A stretch of 64,000 nt of DNA from an uncultured Deefgea sp. (GCF_947072475.1 NZ_CAMTIA010000004.1:1-64000); one strand, 5' to 3'. Shown: positions 26,142-35,857, counted from the first letter of the stretch. Numbers and translations: made by a program. Notes: generated by a model from the letters alone, not told the origin.

Positions 26142-27098
26142 ATGTATTCCCGTATTGCAGGTACTGGCTCTTATTTGCCAGAAAAAATTCTTACTAATGC
26201 TGAGCTGGCACAACGTGTCGATACCACCGATGAGTGGATTGTTTCACGCACCGGCATTCGTCAGCGCCATATTGCGGCTGAAGATCAGCGCACTTCAGAT
26301 TTGGCATTGATTGCCGTTGAACGTGCACTGGAAGCGGCGGGTGTGGATAAGAGCGAAATCGATTTATTGATCGTCGCCACCACCACACCCGATAGTATTT
26401 TTCCGTCAACGGCGTGTATTTTGCAAAACAAACTCGGGATGCATGGTTTCCCTGCCTTTGATATACAGGCGGTGTGTGCAGGGTTTATTTATGCCTTAAG
26501 TATCGCCGATCAATTTGTCAAAAGCGGTGCAGCCAAATGTGCGGTTGTGGTTGGCGCAGAAACCGTCACCAATCTCATTAATTGGGATGATCGTGGCACG
26601 TGCATTTTGTTTGGCGATGGCGCTGGTGCCGTGGTGCTTAAAGCATCAGAAGAACCAGGTATTTTAGCCACCCAACTGCATGCGGATGGCCGCTATAGTG
26701 GCATTTTAAAAACCGATGCGCGTCCAAAACAAGGCGAGCTAGTCGGCGATCCTTATGTGTATATGGAAGGCAATGCGGTGTTTAAATTCGCCGTTAAAGC
26801 CTTGGCCGAAGTCGCTGAAAGTACTTTAGCGAAAGCGGGCTTACAAAAAAGTGATGTGGATTGGTTGGTGCCGCATCAGGCCAATATTCGTATTATCGAA
26901 TCAACGGCTAAGCATCTGCATATGTCGATGGATAACGTCATTGTGACGGTGGATATGCACGGCAATACCTCGGCGGCGTCGATTCCATTGGCGCTGGATG
27001 CAGGGGTGCGCAGTGGCAAGATTCAGCGCGGCCAAACTCTCTTGATGGAAGGGATTGGTGGTGGCTTTGCTTGGGGCTCGGCGTTGGTTAAATATTGA
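26142..27098 (+). CDS. fabH: Beta-ketoacyl-ACP synthase III
   Basis: FabH condenses acetyl-CoA with malonyl-ACP to start fatty-acid synthesis. The 318-residue protein has the catalytic triad: Cys112 in QAVCAGF, His in VPHQAN and Asn in HGNTSAAS. The start at 26142 (AGAGG five bases upstream) places the Cys at 112, as in the Escherichia coli enzyme; a GTG two codons earlier is possible. A terminator-like hairpin follows the gene. Confidence 0.97.
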   Translation: MYSRIAGTGSYLPEKILTNAELAQRVDTTDEWIVSRTGIRQRHIAAEDQRTSDLALIAVERALEAAGVDKSEIDLLIVATTTPDSIFPSTACILQNKLGMHGFPAFDIQAVCAGFIYALSIADQFVKSGAAKCAVVVGAETVTNLINWDDRGTCILFGDGAGAVVLKASEEPGILATQLHADGRYSGILKTDARPKQGELVGDPYVYMEGNAVFKFAVKALAEVAESTLAKAGLQKSDVDWLVPHQANIRIIESTAKHLHMSMDNVIVTVDMHGNTSAASIPLALDAGVRSGKIQRGQTLLMEGIGGGFAWGSALVKY

Positions 27099-27112
27099 TT
27101 TTAATGGTTTGT

Positions 27113-27140
27113 AAACGGCGCTTAGAAGCGCCGTTTTACT
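27113..27140 (+). terminator. Hairpin after fabH, possible partial terminator
   Basis: AAACGGCGCTT, AG, AAGCGCCGTTT is a perfect 11-bp stem ending in TTTT. It lies inside the fab cluster between fabH and fabD, so it may partly reduce transcription rather than stop it. Confidence 0.6.
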
Positions 27141-27167
27141 GTTGGATGGTTTGAAAGGGGTGGTGAA

Positions 27168-28094
27168 ATGTCATTAGCATTTGTGTTTCCAGGTCAAGGC
27201 TCGCAATCGATCGGCATGATGAATGGTTGGGCTGATTTAGCCGTGGTTAAAGCCACATTTGACGAAGCTTCTAGCGTGCTCGGTTTTGATTTATGGGCGA
27301 TGGCCAATGAGGGCCCTCTCGAAGCGATTAATGCCACCGTGAATACGCAGCCATTGATGTTGACTGCCGGTGTTGCCGTGTGGCGAGCATGGCAGTCGCA
27401 AGGCGGCGCTATGCCAGCGGTGATGGCTGGGCATAGTTTGGGTGAATATACTGCCTTGGTGGCTGCTGAAGCCTTGAGCTTTGGCGATGCTTTGCAACTG
27501 GTGCGTTTACGCGCAGAAGCAATGCAAGAAGCCGTTCCAGTAGGGACGGGCGCAATGGCTGCCGTATTGGGCTTGAGTGATGAATTAATTATTGAGGCTT
27601 GTGCCGAAGCGGCACAGGGCGACGTGGTGCAGGCGGTGAATTTTAATTCACCAGGTCAAGTGGTGATTGCCGGTAGTAAAGCGGCGGTCGAGCGTGCCTG
27701 CGAAGGCTGTAAAGCCCGTGGCGCGAAGCGTGCGATGTTGTTGTCGGTTTCGGTGCCATCGCATTGCGATTTGATGAAACCTGCCGCAGAAAAATTAGCC
27801 GCTAAATTGGCTGTGGTAGAAATTCATACACCCATCGTCCCTGTCTTGCACAATGCTGACGTTGCCGCGTATAACAATGCCGAGCAGATCCGTGACGCTT
27901 TAGTTCGCCAGTTGTATCAGCCTGTGCGCTGGGTTGAAACCATTCAAAAAATGGCCGCCGATGGCGTGACTGTTGTGGCTGAATGTGGCCCGGGCAAAGT
28001 GCTGGCTGGTTTAACTAAGCGTATTTCGAGTGACGTTCAAGGCGTCGCATTAGTCGACGCAGCCAGTATGGATCAATTAAAATCAGTGGTTTAA
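27168..28094 (+). CDS. fabD: Malonyl-CoA:ACP transacylase
   Basis: FabD loads malonate onto ACP. The 308-residue protein has FVFPGQGSQ at the N-terminus, the nucleophile Ser90 in GHSLGEY, the Arg in VRLRAEAMQ, and the active-site His in SVPSHCDLM. AAGGGGTGG precedes the ATG. Its length and place between fabH and fabG are canonical. Confidence 0.97.
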   Translation: MSLAFVFPGQGSQSIGMMNGWADLAVVKATFDEASSVLGFDLWAMANEGPLEAINATVNTQPLMLTAGVAVWRAWQSQGGAMPAVMAGHSLGEYTALVAAEALSFGDALQLVRLRAEAMQEAVPVGTGAMAAVLGLSDELIIEACAEAAQGDVVQAVNFNSPGQVVIAGSKAAVERACEGCKARGAKRAMLLSVSVPSHCDLMKPAAEKLAAKLAVVEIHTPIVPVLHNADVAAYNNAEQIRDALVRQLYQPVRWVETIQKMAADGVTVVAECGPGKVLAGLTKRISSDVQGVALVDAASMDQLKSVV

Positions 28095-28111
28095 TTCGCT
28101 GATTTCATATG

Positions 28112-28158
28112 GGTATATGCCGCAATGCATTTGTGGCTATGCCTTGGCAATATATACC
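28112..28158. repeat. 47-bp palindromic element, copy 4
   Basis: The ends GGTATAT and ATATACC are a perfect 7-bp inverted repeat. It occupies most of the 81-bp gap between fabD and fabG, ending 17 bases before the fabG start. Confidence 0.8.
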
Positions 28159-28175
28159 TAGATTAGGGGTGAGGA

Positions 28176-28919
28176 ATGAGTTTGCAAGGTAAAGTTGCGC
28201 TAGTCACTGGCGCTTCACGCGGAATCGGTCAAGCGATTGCTTTAGAGCTGGCAGCGCAAGGCGCAACCGTGATTGGCACGGCCACCAGTGATTCAGGCGC
28301 AACAGCGATTGCCGATTATCTGCAAGCTGCAGGTGCAGCCGGTTCTGGTTTGCGTTTGCAAGTCACTGAGGACGGTGCTTGTGAAGCTATCGTGGCCCAA
28401 ATCGAAAAAGAATTTGGCCCGATTACGATTTTGGTGAATAACGCCGGAATTACGCGAGATAACTTATTGATGCGCATGAAGGACGAAGAATGGGATGCCA
28501 TTATGGATACCAATCTGAAGCCAGTGTACAAATTATCCAAAGCCGTGATGCGCGGTATGATGAAAGCGCGTTGGGGACGAATTATCAATATTGCGTCAGT
28601 CGTGGGGGCGACGGGTAATGCCGGTCAAACCAATTACTCGGCAGCCAAAGCGGCGTTATTTGGTTTTACCAAATCGCTGGCTAAAGAAATCGGTAGCCGT
28701 GGTGTAACGGTGAATGCCGTTGCACCGGGCTTTATTGATACCGATATGACCCGTAACTTACCTGATGAGCAAAAAGCCCACCTCGTTGCGAATATTGCGC
28801 TGGGCCGTTTGGGCGATCCAAAAGACATCGCCGATGCGGTTGGATTTTTGGCGTCAGATAAAGCCGGTTACATTACGGGCAATACCATTCATGTGAATGG
28901 TGGCATGTTTATGAATTAA
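28176..28919 (+). CDS. fabG: 3-oxoacyl-ACP reductase
   Basis: FabG is the NADPH-dependent reductase of the elongation cycle. The 247-residue short-chain dehydrogenase has the cofactor motif TGASRGIG (11-18), NNAG, and the catalytic Ser141, Tyr154 and Lys158 (YSAAK). The C-terminal HVNGGMFM ending is typical. AGGGGTGAGG lies before the ATG. Confidence 0.97.
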   Translation: MSLQGKVALVTGASRGIGQAIALELAAQGATVIGTATSDSGATAIADYLQAAGAAGSGLRLQVTEDGACEAIVAQIEKEFGPITILVNNAGITRDNLLMRMKDEEWDAIMDTNLKPVYKLSKAVMRGMMKARWGRIINIASVVGATGNAGQTNYSAAKAALFGFTKSLAKEIGSRGVTVNAVAPGFIDTDMTRNLPDEQKAHLVANIALGRLGDPKDIADAVGFLASDKAGYITGNTIHVNGGMFMN

Positions 28920-29103
28920 TCGAGTAAAATAGCGGCGATACTGCATTTTGCTCGATAGACCTATTTTTGTAGTCTTTATTAATGATGTGAATTGCAGGTA
29001 TTTTTGCAATAAAACATCACCAAACTGTTTGCTTCACCATTTTTTTGGTAGAATGCGGACGTTTTTTTCGAAATTTGCTTTTTAATAGGCTTGGGATAAA
29101 TCC

Positions 29104-29343
29104 ATGGAAAACATCGAACAGCGCGTGAAGAAGATTGTTGCTGAGCAACTGGGCGTGCCAGAAACTGACGTTAAGATTGATTCATCATTCGTAAACGATC
29201 TCGGCGCCGATTCTCTCGACACCGTTGAACTCGTTATGGCACTTGAAGAAGAATTTGAGTGCGAAATTCCTGACGAAGATGCAGAAAAGATCACTACTGT
29301 TCAGCAAGCGGTTGACTACGTCAGCGCTCATTTGAGCAAGTAA
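29104..29343 (+). CDS. acpP: Acyl carrier protein
   Basis: The 79-residue acidic carrier holds the growing acyl chain on a phosphopantetheine attached to Ser37, in the DSL motif of [11 protein letters not shown]. The length and sequence are very close to those of other proteobacteria. A 184-bp gap with a TAGAAT box near 29051 separates it from fabG, so it probably also has its own promoter, and a terminator follows. Confidence 0.98.
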   Translation: MENIEQRVKKIVAEQLGVPETDVKIDSSFVNDLGADSLDTVELVMALEEEFECEIPDEDAEKITTVQQAVDYVSAHLSK

Positions 29344-29353
29344 GAAGGAACAT

Positions 29354-29397
29354 CCAACCTCCGCTGCGGCACTACGTGTCGTCGCGGGGGTTTTTTC
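29354..29397 (+). terminator. Terminator after acpP
   Basis: AACCTCCGC and GCGGGGGTT enclose an imperfect stem-loop that ends in TTTTTTC. Confidence 0.65.
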
Positions 29398-29524
29398 ATA
29401 TTTAGCGCGATGAAGCAGTGTTTAAGATCGTGTTTTAAGGCTAGGCGCGGCATAGTTTTAAAACACGCTCTTGAATTGATTTATGGCGCAACCGGCACAG
29501 TCCGGTTTTAAGCGGAGTCACCCC

Positions 29525-30766
29525 GTGTCTAAACGCAGAGTAGTTGTCACCGGCTTGGGCCAAGTTTCCCCAGTTGGCAATGATGTTGCCACTGGCTGGG
29601 CCAACCTGCTTGCTGGTCAATCCGGTATTGATTTAATCACCCGTTTTGACCCGAGCGATATGGGTTGCCGTATCGCCGGCCAAGTCAAAGATTTTGATAT
29701 TAGCCAGTACGTGAGCCCGAAAGACGCGCGCCGCATGGACGATTTCATCCATTACGGTATTGCTGCAGCGATGCAAGCGATTACTGATTCTGGTTTGGAT
29801 GACATGAGCGATCTGGATAAAACCCGCGTTGGTGTGAATATCGGTTCGGGTATTGGTGGTTTGCAATTGATTGAGCAAACTAATGCCGCTTATCTGGAAG
29901 GTGGCACGCGTAAAATCGGCCCGTTCTTTATTCCTGGTTCATTGATCAATATGATCGCTGGTCACGTTTCCATTATGAAAGGCTATCAAGGCCCGAGTTA
30001 TGGCATCGTTTCAGCGTGTACTACCGGTGCGCATAGCATCGGTGACGCGGCGCGGATTATTCAGTACGGCGATGCGGATGTGATGGTCGCGGGTGGTGCT
30101 GAAGGCACGATTTGCAAAATGGCCATCGGCGGCTTTGGTGCAATGAAAGCACTCTCAACGCGCAATGACGATCCAAAAACTGCATCTCGTCCTTGGGATA
30201 AAGGCCGTGATGGTTTCGTGATGGGTGAGGGCGCTGGGGTCTTGGTACTCGAAGAATACGAGCACGCTAAAAAGCGTGGCGCAACCATTTATGCCGAACT
30301 GGTTGGTTTTGGTATGAGCTCGGACGCGCATCACATCACCGCACCAAGCGCTGAAGGCCCTGCACGTGGCGTTGCCAATGCATTGCGCGATGCCGGTGTA
30401 AATCCGGATCAAGTGCAATATGTTAATGCACACGGCACATCAACACCGCTGGGTGATGCCAATGAAACTAATGCTTTGAAGATTGCTTTTGGTGATCATG
30501 CGAAGAAATTAGTTGTTAACTCAACCAAATCAATGACTGGCCATTTATTGGGCGGCGCGGGTGGCGTTGAAGCGATTTACTCGATCTTGGCCTTGCATCA
30601 TCAAGTGTCGCCTCCGACGATTAACTTGCATGAGCAAGATTTTGAATCGGGTTGCGATCTTGATTATTGTGCCAATACCGCACGTGATATGAAGATTGAA
30701 GTCGCGATTTCCAATTCATTTGGCTTTGGCGGCACCAACGGTACGCTGGTGTTCAAAAAGATTTAA
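29525..30766 (+). CDS. fabF: Beta-ketoacyl-ACP synthase II
   Basis: FabF elongates acyl-ACP with malonyl-ACP and controls the C16 to C18 step. The 413-residue protein has the Cys-His-His triad: Cys165 in SACTTG, His in NAHGTSTP and His in [12 protein letters not shown]. The GTG at 29525 is taken as start because GGAG lies seven bases upstream and the length then matches the family; the ATG at 29483 has no ribosome site and adds 14 unrelated residues. Confidence 0.97.
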   Translation: MSKRRVVVTGLGQVSPVGNDVATGWANLLAGQSGIDLITRFDPSDMGCRIAGQVKDFDISQYVSPKDARRMDDFIHYGIAAAMQAITDSGLDDMSDLDKTRVGVNIGSGIGGLQLIEQTNAAYLEGGTRKIGPFFIPGSLINMIAGHVSIMKGYQGPSYGIVSACTTGAHSIGDAARIIQYGDADVMVAGGAEGTICKMAIGGFGAMKALSTRNDDPKTASRPWDKGRDGFVMGEGAGVLVLEEYEHAKKRGATIYAELVGFGMSSDAHHITAPSAEGPARGVANALRDAGVNPDQVQYVNAHGTSTPLGDANETNALKIAFGDHAKKLVVNSTKSMTGHLLGGAGGVEAIYSILALHHQVSPPTINLHEQDFESGCDLDYCANTARDMKIEVAISNSFGFGGTNGTLVFKKI

Positions 30767-30784
30767 GCGATTCAGCACGCTACA

Positions 30785-30812
30785 ATAGCCACCTTCGGGT
30801 GGCTTTTTTTTT
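30785..30812 (+). terminator. Terminator after fabF
   Basis: AGCCACC, TTCG, GGTGGCT is followed by eight T residues: a classical strong terminator closing the fab cluster. Confidence 0.9.
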
Positions 30813-30903
30813 GCGCTGTCACTACCGAATATCACTTGGCAAAAAACACAGTACGAGCTAGCAATTTCTCTTTATGATGGTTTTTTTGGGATGAAGAAAT
30901 TCG

Positions 30904-32064
30904 ATGCTACATACGCTGGCCATTGCCAATTATCGCTCGCTACGTGATTTGATCGTGCCGCTGGCGCAGCTGAATGTGATCAGTGGCGCCAATGGCAGCG
31001 GTAAATCCAGTCTGTACCGCGCTTTGCGCTTAACTGCCGAAGCCGCCGAAGGGCGCTTGATTGCGCATTTAGCACAAGAGGGTGGCTTTACATCGACTTT
31101 ATGGGCGGGGCCAGAACAAATCAGCCCAGCGATGCGCCGCGGTGAGGTGGCGATTCAAGGGGCGATTCGCCAAACAACGGTGGCGTTGAAGCTAGGATTT
31201 GCGGGGGATGATTTTTCATACGCCATTGATTTAGGCCTGCCAATGCCAAGCTTATCGTTGTTTTCAGCTGATCCAGAAATCAAGCGCGAGCAGATTTGGG
31301 CGGGGCAACTACAGCGCGATGCGACACTACTGCTTGATCGGCGTGGCGCTGTGGCGCGCACTCGCGATGGCCGTTCTTGGCAAGTGCTCAATCAGCATGT
31401 GCCAACGTACGATAGTGTCTTTACGCAGTGCGCTGATCCAATCAATGCGCCTGAAGTTTTGCAATTACGCGAAGCGATGCGCCGCTGGCGCTTTTATGAT
31501 CATCTACGCACCGATGCCGGCGCTCCTGCGCGGCAGCCGCAAATCGGCACTTACACTCCGATTTTGGCCAACGATGGCGCCAATTTAGCCGCTGCTTTGC
31601 AAACCATTATTGAAATTGGTGAGCCCGAAACGCTGGCGGCGGCGATTGATGATGCTTTCCCTGGTTCACGGATTCAAATTGAGGTGCAACAAGGACGATT
31701 TAGCGTTGTGATGTGGCAGCATGGTTTACTGCGGCCATTGTCTGCCAGTGAATTTTCTGATGGCACTTTGCGTTATTTACTCTTGGTCGCCGCTTTATTA
31801 AGCCCACGGCCACCCGAATTATTGGTGCTCAATGAGCCAGAAACCAGTTTACATCCGGATTTATTACCGGCTTTAGCCCGCTTAATTGCTGCGGCGGCAA
31901 GGTGTAGTCAGGTGATTGTGGTGAGTCATGCCAGCCGCCTAGTCGCGGCGTTGGAGCGTGAAGTCGATTGCAACTCGATTATTTTGCAAAAAGACTGCGG
32001 CGAAACATTGATTGCTGGGCAGCATCAATTAGATAAGCCCGCTTGGTCGTGGCTGAATCGCTAG
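30904..32064 (+). CDS. AAA-family ATPase (RecF/OLD-like, COG4637 type)
   Basis: The 386-residue protein has the SMC-like ABC ATPase layout. The Walker A GANGSGKSS is near residue 30, a variable middle region contains no long coiled coil, and a signature-like SEFSDGTLRYL precedes the Walker B LLVLNEPETSLHPDL and the switch His of VVSHASRL. The N-terminal IANYRSLRDLIVPL is typical of predicted ATPases in COG4637. No nuclease or TOPRIM partner lies beside it, so a defence role is not supported. Its function is unknown. Its stop codon shares its last G with a 47-bp element. Confidence 0.85.
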   Translation: MLHTLAIANYRSLRDLIVPLAQLNVISGANGSGKSSLYRALRLTAEAAEGRLIAHLAQEGGFTSTLWAGPEQISPAMRRGEVAIQGAIRQTTVALKLGFAGDDFSYAIDLGLPMPSLSLFSADPEIKREQIWAGQLQRDATLLLDRRGAVARTRDGRSWQVLNQHVPTYDSVFTQCADPINAPEVLQLREAMRRWRFYDHLRTDAGAPARQPQIGTYTPILANDGANLAAALQTIIEIGEPETLAAAIDDAFPGSRIQIEVQQGRFSVVMWQHGLLRPLSASEFSDGTLRYLLLVAALLSPRPPELLVLNEPETSLHPDLLPALARLIAAAARCSQVIVVSHASRLVAALEREVDCNSIILQKDCGETLIAGQHQLDKPAWSWLNR

Positions 32065-32110
32065 GTATTGCTAGCTATGCCTTATTGCATATGGTTTAGA
32101 TAGTAATACC
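32064..32110. repeat. 47-bp palindromic element, copy 5
   Basis: The ends GGTATT and AATACC are intact, and the inner dyad continues at most positions to about base 20. It starts at the last base of the ATPase stop codon. Confidence 0.8.
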
Positions 32111-32375
32111 TAAGCTTTATATTTTTATTGGATTGGAAAATAAAAATAGCCAGCCCAATCATTAAGCAAGGCGAATGCAGTCTCGCGGGTGGTGTTGAAA
32201 CTTAATTTGGCATTGATTTGATGATGAATTTTTTGTGAATTGCGGCTTGGCACTGTGATGCAAACCGCTTGTGAACAATCGCACAAAGCCTGTTGCACTT
32301 AGGAAGGTACTTTTAAGATAGCGACATTGCAGTGCAAAAGCACTCCCCAGCTTAAATTGATCCAAGGAATTCATC
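32111..32375. other. AT-rich upstream region of the Arg-rich protein gene
   Basis: No gene is seen. At 32270-32285, TGTGA, six bases, GCACA resembles a CRP/Vfr-type dyad with one mismatch. The region should contain the promoter of the secreted protein gene that begins at 32376. Confidence 0.45.
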
Positions 32376-32687
32376 ATGAAACGTTTTTTACTTGCAGCGC
32401 TACTCGTGATTTCGAGCGCTGGCGCCATGGCCAATAGTGTCGGTGACGCGATGCGTGAAGGTGCGCGTGAAGTTCGCCAAGCCAAAATCGACGGTGCGCG
32501 TGAAGTGATGCACGAGCGACGCGAAGCGACGCGTGATTATTATAACGCCAGAAATCCGCAAGAGCGTCGCCAAGCGATTCGCGAAGGGCGCCGTGAAGTG
32601 CGTCAAGCGACACGCAAAGCTGGGCGCGAAGTGCGCCAAGAAAAGCGCGAAGCAAAACGTGAAATTCGCCGCGCTTATTACAAATAA
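32376..32687 (+). CDS. Small secreted Arg/Glu-rich helical protein, function unknown
   Basis: I do not recognise this 103-residue protein. A clear signal peptide (MKRFLLAALLVISSAGAMA, cut before NS) directs it to the periplasm. The mature part is about 84 residues with a very high share of Arg, Glu and Ala, arranged as repeats of the form REGxREVRQA and REVRQExREA, which suggest one long charged helix. AAGGAAT lies before the ATG. Two hairpins follow the gene. It could bind nucleic acid, polyanions or the envelope, but nothing in the sequence decides this. Confidence 0.75.
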   Translation: MKRFLLAALLVISSAGAMANSVGDAMREGAREVRQAKIDGAREVMHERREATRDYYNARNPQERRQAIREGRREVRQATRKAGREVRQEKREAKREIRRAYYK

Positions 32688-32696
32688 AATATTCAG

Positions 32697-32769
32697 TCAA
32701 AGACCGCTTTGCCGTCTTTGACTGGCGAATCAACCATCACCGCCGCTGAATCAGCGCGGTGATTTTTTA
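32697..32769 (+). terminator. Tandem hairpins with terminator
   Basis: A first stem pairs TCAAAGAC with GTCTTTGA (32697-32722). A second pairs TCACCGC with GCGGTGA and runs into TTTTTT at about 32763-32769, which also touches the end of the convergent lipocalin gene. Confidence 0.75.
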
Positions 32770-33291
32770 TGGCTGCACGCTGGCTGGATCACTTGAAATG
32801 AGTTGCTGGAGTGAATAGCCTTGCGCCACAGCGCTGGCTTTGGCCAGCGCCAAGTCGGAGGGACTCAAGGTTGGCGTACGCGATAAAATCCATAAATATT
32901 TGCGATTAGGATTACCAACCACCGCCCAGCGATAATCAGGATCAAGGCCAATCACCCAATAGTCACTCTTAAACGGCCAAAAAAAGCTGACTTTTAATTG
33001 GGCATTACCGGTGTTAGCGACGACTTGGGCGCGGCCTTTAGCTTGGTCAAATTCCCCATTGGCGATGCGGCAGCGGTTAATCACTTGGATATCGCCATTG
33101 TCTTGCAGCGTGTAATTGGCCGTCACCTCACCGACACATTGATTTTGAAAATACATAGCAAAGCGGGCGATTTCATGCCAAGTGCCCAGATAACGCGCCA
33201 CATCCAGCTGCGGCACACTGCGAATCGGCGCGGTTTCGGCGTAGGCGCTGCTGATCAAGCTGCATAAAATTATCAGTAAAAGTTTTGGCAT
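32767..33291 (-). CDS. blc: Lipocalin, Blc family
   Basis: The 174-residue protein has a signal peptide (about 1-18, ending AYA) and one lipocalin domain. The family marks are YLGTWHEIARF near residue 35, NYTLQDNGDIQVINRC in the middle and the late WILSRTP. Blc-type lipocalins bind fatty acids or lysophospholipids in the cell envelope. No lipobox is present at the cleavage site, so it is probably soluble in the periplasm, unlike the Escherichia coli outer-membrane lipoprotein. Confidence 0.9.
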   Translation of the reverse strand: MPKLLLIILCSLISSAYAETAPIRSVPQLDVARYLGTWHEIARFAMYFQNQCVGEVTANYTLQDNGDIQVINRCRIANGEFDQAKGRAQVVANTGNAQLKVSFFWPFKSDYWVIGLDPDYRWAVVGNPNRKYLWILSRTPTLSPSDLALAKASAVAQGYSLQQLISSDPASVQP

Positions 33292-33340
33292 CAGGGTTCT
33301 CGATGGTGTGAGTGGGCTGGGCTCTTGTTACAATAGCGCC

Positions 33341-34654
33341 ATGTCAGAATTTAACTATTTTACCCATAGATTGCCACAAGCTCCGGATTTAGCCGGTTTG
33401 TTGGCGTATTCTCGTGCGCATTTTCCCGCGCTATTGCAATCATCGCAAACGCAAGGTTGGGATATTTTATTTGCCTTGCCGAGCGAAATCCGCTGCTATG
33501 GCGCCGATGAAGGCGCGGCTTTAGTGCGTGATTTAGCCGCGTTACCACAAGGCCCGACCATAGAGTCTGAGTGGCCATTTCATGGTGGCTGGTTCTTTTA
33601 TGCCGGGTATGAGCTGCTAGAGATTTTTGAGCCTAGCGTAGCGACCCGTACCCTCGGTCAGTATGCTGATTTTCCTTTGGGCGCTTTAATCCGTTGCCCG
33701 GCTGCGGTCTTGCTGCACCGTGAAACGCAAACCGCGACCTTGCTCGCTGAAACCGAGCATGATTTAGCGCAACTGCAAGCTTTGCTTGCGCAAGCGCCAG
33801 TGTGGCAGCCGCAAGCGGTGGTGGTAGCGGCGATTTCGGAAGATGAACCACAGCAATTTATCGCCGGCGCTGAGCTCGCCAAACAATATATTGTCGATGG
33901 CGATGTGTTTCAGGTGAATTTATCGCGCGGTTGGGATGTCACGTTGGCGCAAGGACTGGCCACCGATGTGTATGCGGCATTACGCACCGCCAATCCGGCA
34001 CCGTTTTCAGCGTATTTAGATTTGGGCGACGCAGGACAAATCATCAGCTCATCGCCTGAGCGCTTGGTGCAAGTCAAAGACGGCATTGTACAAACACGGC
34101 CTATTGCTGGCACCTTTGCCCGATCGACCGATCCGATCGAAGACGAAAAACTCAAACAACGATTATTAAATACCCCCAAAGAGCGCGCCGAGCACATTAT
34201 GTTGGTCGATTTAGAGCGCAATGATTTGGGGCGAATCGCCGTACCGGGCACGGTGCATGTTGATGAATTAATGGCGGTGGCGACGTATTCTTTTGTGCAT
34301 CACATTGAATCGAATATCCGCGCGGTATTGCGATCTGGCCTCAATACCGCCGACGTGCTGCGCGCCTTATTTCCGGGTGGCACCATTACCGGCTGCCCCA
34401 AAGTGCGCTGCATGCAGATTATTCGCGAGCTCGAAGATCGGCCGCGCTTGGCCTACACCGGCAGCTTGGGTTACATCAATCGCGACGGCAGTATGGACAG
34501 CAATATTTTAATTCGCACCTTTGTGCAACGCGCCGACCAGTTGTATTTCCGCGCTGGCGCTGGCATTGTGGCCGATTCTGATGCGGCGCGTGAATTGCAA
34601 GAAACGCGGCATAAAGCGCGTGGTTTATTGCGCGCCCTTGGTGTCGCAGGATGA
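33341..34654 (+). CDS. pabB: Aminodeoxychorismate synthase component I
   Basis: With a glutaminase (PabA, not in this window), PabB turns chorismate into 4-amino-4-deoxychorismate for folate synthesis. The 437-residue protein has a chorismate-binding domain with DVFQVNLSRGW, FSAYLDLG, SSSPERLV, TRPIAGT, ERAEHIMLVDLERNDLG and FPGGTITGCPK. The start is taken at 33341; an upstream GTG in frame adds 11 residues of poor fit. It is followed after 25 bases by pabC, the next enzyme, which supports PabB over TrpE. Confidence 0.92.
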   Translation: MSEFNYFTHRLPQAPDLAGLLAYSRAHFPALLQSSQTQGWDILFALPSEIRCYGADEGAALVRDLAALPQGPTIESEWPFHGGWFFYAGYELLEIFEPSVATRTLGQYADFPLGALIRCPAAVLLHRETQTATLLAETEHDLAQLQALLAQAPVWQPQAVVVAAISEDEPQQFIAGAELAKQYIVDGDVFQVNLSRGWDVTLAQGLATDVYAALRTANPAPFSAYLDLGDAGQIISSSPERLVQVKDGIVQTRPIAGTFARSTDPIEDEKLKQRLLNTPKERAEHIMLVDLERNDLGRIAVPGTVHVDELMAVATYSFVHHIESNIRAVLRSGLNTADVLRALFPGGTITGCPKVRCMQIIRELEDRPRLAYTGSLGYINRDGSMDSNILIRTFVQRADQLYFRAGAGIVADSDAARELQETRHKARGLLRALGVAG

Positions 34655-34679
34655 CGGCGTTGCCAGTAGGAAGATCACG

Positions 34680-35513
34680 ATGCGTTTAGTGAATGGCGTT
34701 TTGGCCGAGCATTTAAATTTAAGCGATAGGGCGATTCAGTTTGGTGATGGCGTATTTCGCACGCTCAAAGTGCGTGCGGGGCAGTTGGAATTTTGGCCGC
34801 AGCAATACGCTAAATTAGTCCAAGACTGCGCGCGCATTGGCATTACGGCGCCCAGCGAGGCAACGTTATTGGCCGATATCGCCCAGCTTGCGCCGGTAGA
34901 TCACAGCTTAAAAATCATCATCACGCGCGGTGAATCGGCGCGGGGCTATGCGCTACCGGCTGAGATTAAGTCCAATCGGATTGTGCAATTGGCGACCTTG
35001 CCTGCGTATGCAGAGCGTTTATATCTTGAGGGCGCCAAGCTGGTGTTGTGCGCGACTCGGGCTAGCTGGCAACCAGCGTTGGCGGGGATTAAACATCTGA
35101 ATCGCTTAGAAAACGTATTGGCGCGGCAAGAATGGTCTGATCCAGCGGTGTTTGATGGCGTCATGCTCGATCGGGATGGCTGGGTGGTGGAGGGCGTGAT
35201 GAGCAATTTATTTGCTTTGATCGATGGCGTATGGTGCACACCCATATTAAATGAATCCGGTGTGTCGGGGGTATATCGCTCCATCCTATTAAATGATATA
35301 GCTTGCGATGAAATACCCATTGTTGAGCGCAAAATCAGTCTGTCTCAGCTGTATGCCGCTGATGCGGTATTTATGTGTAATAGTCTGGCCGCTTGCGTGC
35401 CAGTAGGGCAAATGGGTGAGCAATCTTGGCCGCTTCTTTCTGGTGAGATCGCCGCGCGGCTTGGCCAGCGAGCTAGGTCGTCATTACTATTCCTGGGAAA
35501 TCAATCGGCATGA
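34680..35513 (+). CDS. pabC: Aminodeoxychorismate lyase
   Basis: PabC is a fold-type IV PLP enzyme that releases pyruvate from aminodeoxychorismate to give 4-aminobenzoate. The 277-residue protein has the PLP Lys in AGIKHLNRLENVLARQEW and the MSNLFALIDG and SGVSGVYRS segments of the family. The ATG at 34680 has AGGA seven bases upstream; the longer frame overlaps pabB and is rejected. Bases 35270-35317 resemble the 47-bp element, yet the protein aligns with the family there without an insert. The stop overlaps the next gene (ATGA). Confidence 0.93.
   Translation: MRLVNGVLAEHLNLSDRAIQFGDGVFRTLKVRAGQLEFWPQQYAKLVQDCARIGITAPSEATLLADIAQLAPVDHSLKIIITRGESARGYALPAEIKSNRIVQLATLPAYAERLYLEGAKLVLCATRASWQPALAGIKHLNRLENVLARQEWSDPAVFDGVMLDRDGWVVEGVMSNLFALIDGVWCTPILNESGVSGVYRSILLNDIACDEIPIVERKISLSQLYAADAVFMCNSLAACVPVGQMGEQSWPLLSGEIAARLGQRARSSLLFLGNQSA
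35270..35317. repeat. 48-bp relative of the palindromic element, inside pabC
   Basis: The ends GGTATATCG and AAATACC match the family, as do A at base 14 and the AGCTTG block at 31-36 shared with the copy at 23488. It is one base longer. It lies within the pabC frame and contains two ATA codons, rare in the surrounding genes. It may be a chance match. Confidence 0.4.
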
Positions 35514-35767
35514 TGAAGTTGTTTTTGTTCAGTAGTGTTTTATGGCTTGCTAACTTGGCGTCAGCTCAAGAATATTACCAAGGTGATCCAGATCAATTAC
35601 GTGCGCTCGAGGCGCAGCGTTGCACCAAAATTACGCAAGAGCAGCGATTGATTCAGCGCCGTTTGGGTGGGCCTAATCGGCCATATGAGGTGCAAAGAAT
35701 GAAAGACAAACAACAAATCTTACAAGCGGACTTTGCTAAATACTGCAGTAAAAAATCCTTGCCGTAA
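35510..35767 (+). CDS. Small secreted protein, function unknown
   Basis: The 85-residue product has a signal peptide (about 1-19, ending ASA before QEYY) and a charged helical mature part with two Cys residues (in QRCTKIT and KYCSKKS) that could form a disulfide. Its start overlaps the pabC stop as ATGA, so it is probably co-translated with pabC, though a folate link is not obvious. A second ATG follows immediately. I do not recognise the family. Confidence 0.7.
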   Translation: MMKLFLFSSVLWLANLASAQEYYQGDPDQLRALEAQRCTKITQEQRLIQRRLGGPNRPYEVQRMKDKQQILQADFAKYCSKKSLP

Positions 35768-35857
35768 GTCGGCGCAGCGTTGTTGTTCAGCGGCGTTTTT
35801 TGCTGAATGCCAAGCGCTGGTCTATAGCTGAAATAGACCTGCTTTTGGAGCATCGTA

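Noticed and set aside
30904-32064. AAA ATPase as an OLD/Septu-type defence gene
   Set aside because: No TOPRIM, HNH or other nuclease domain or neighbour is present.
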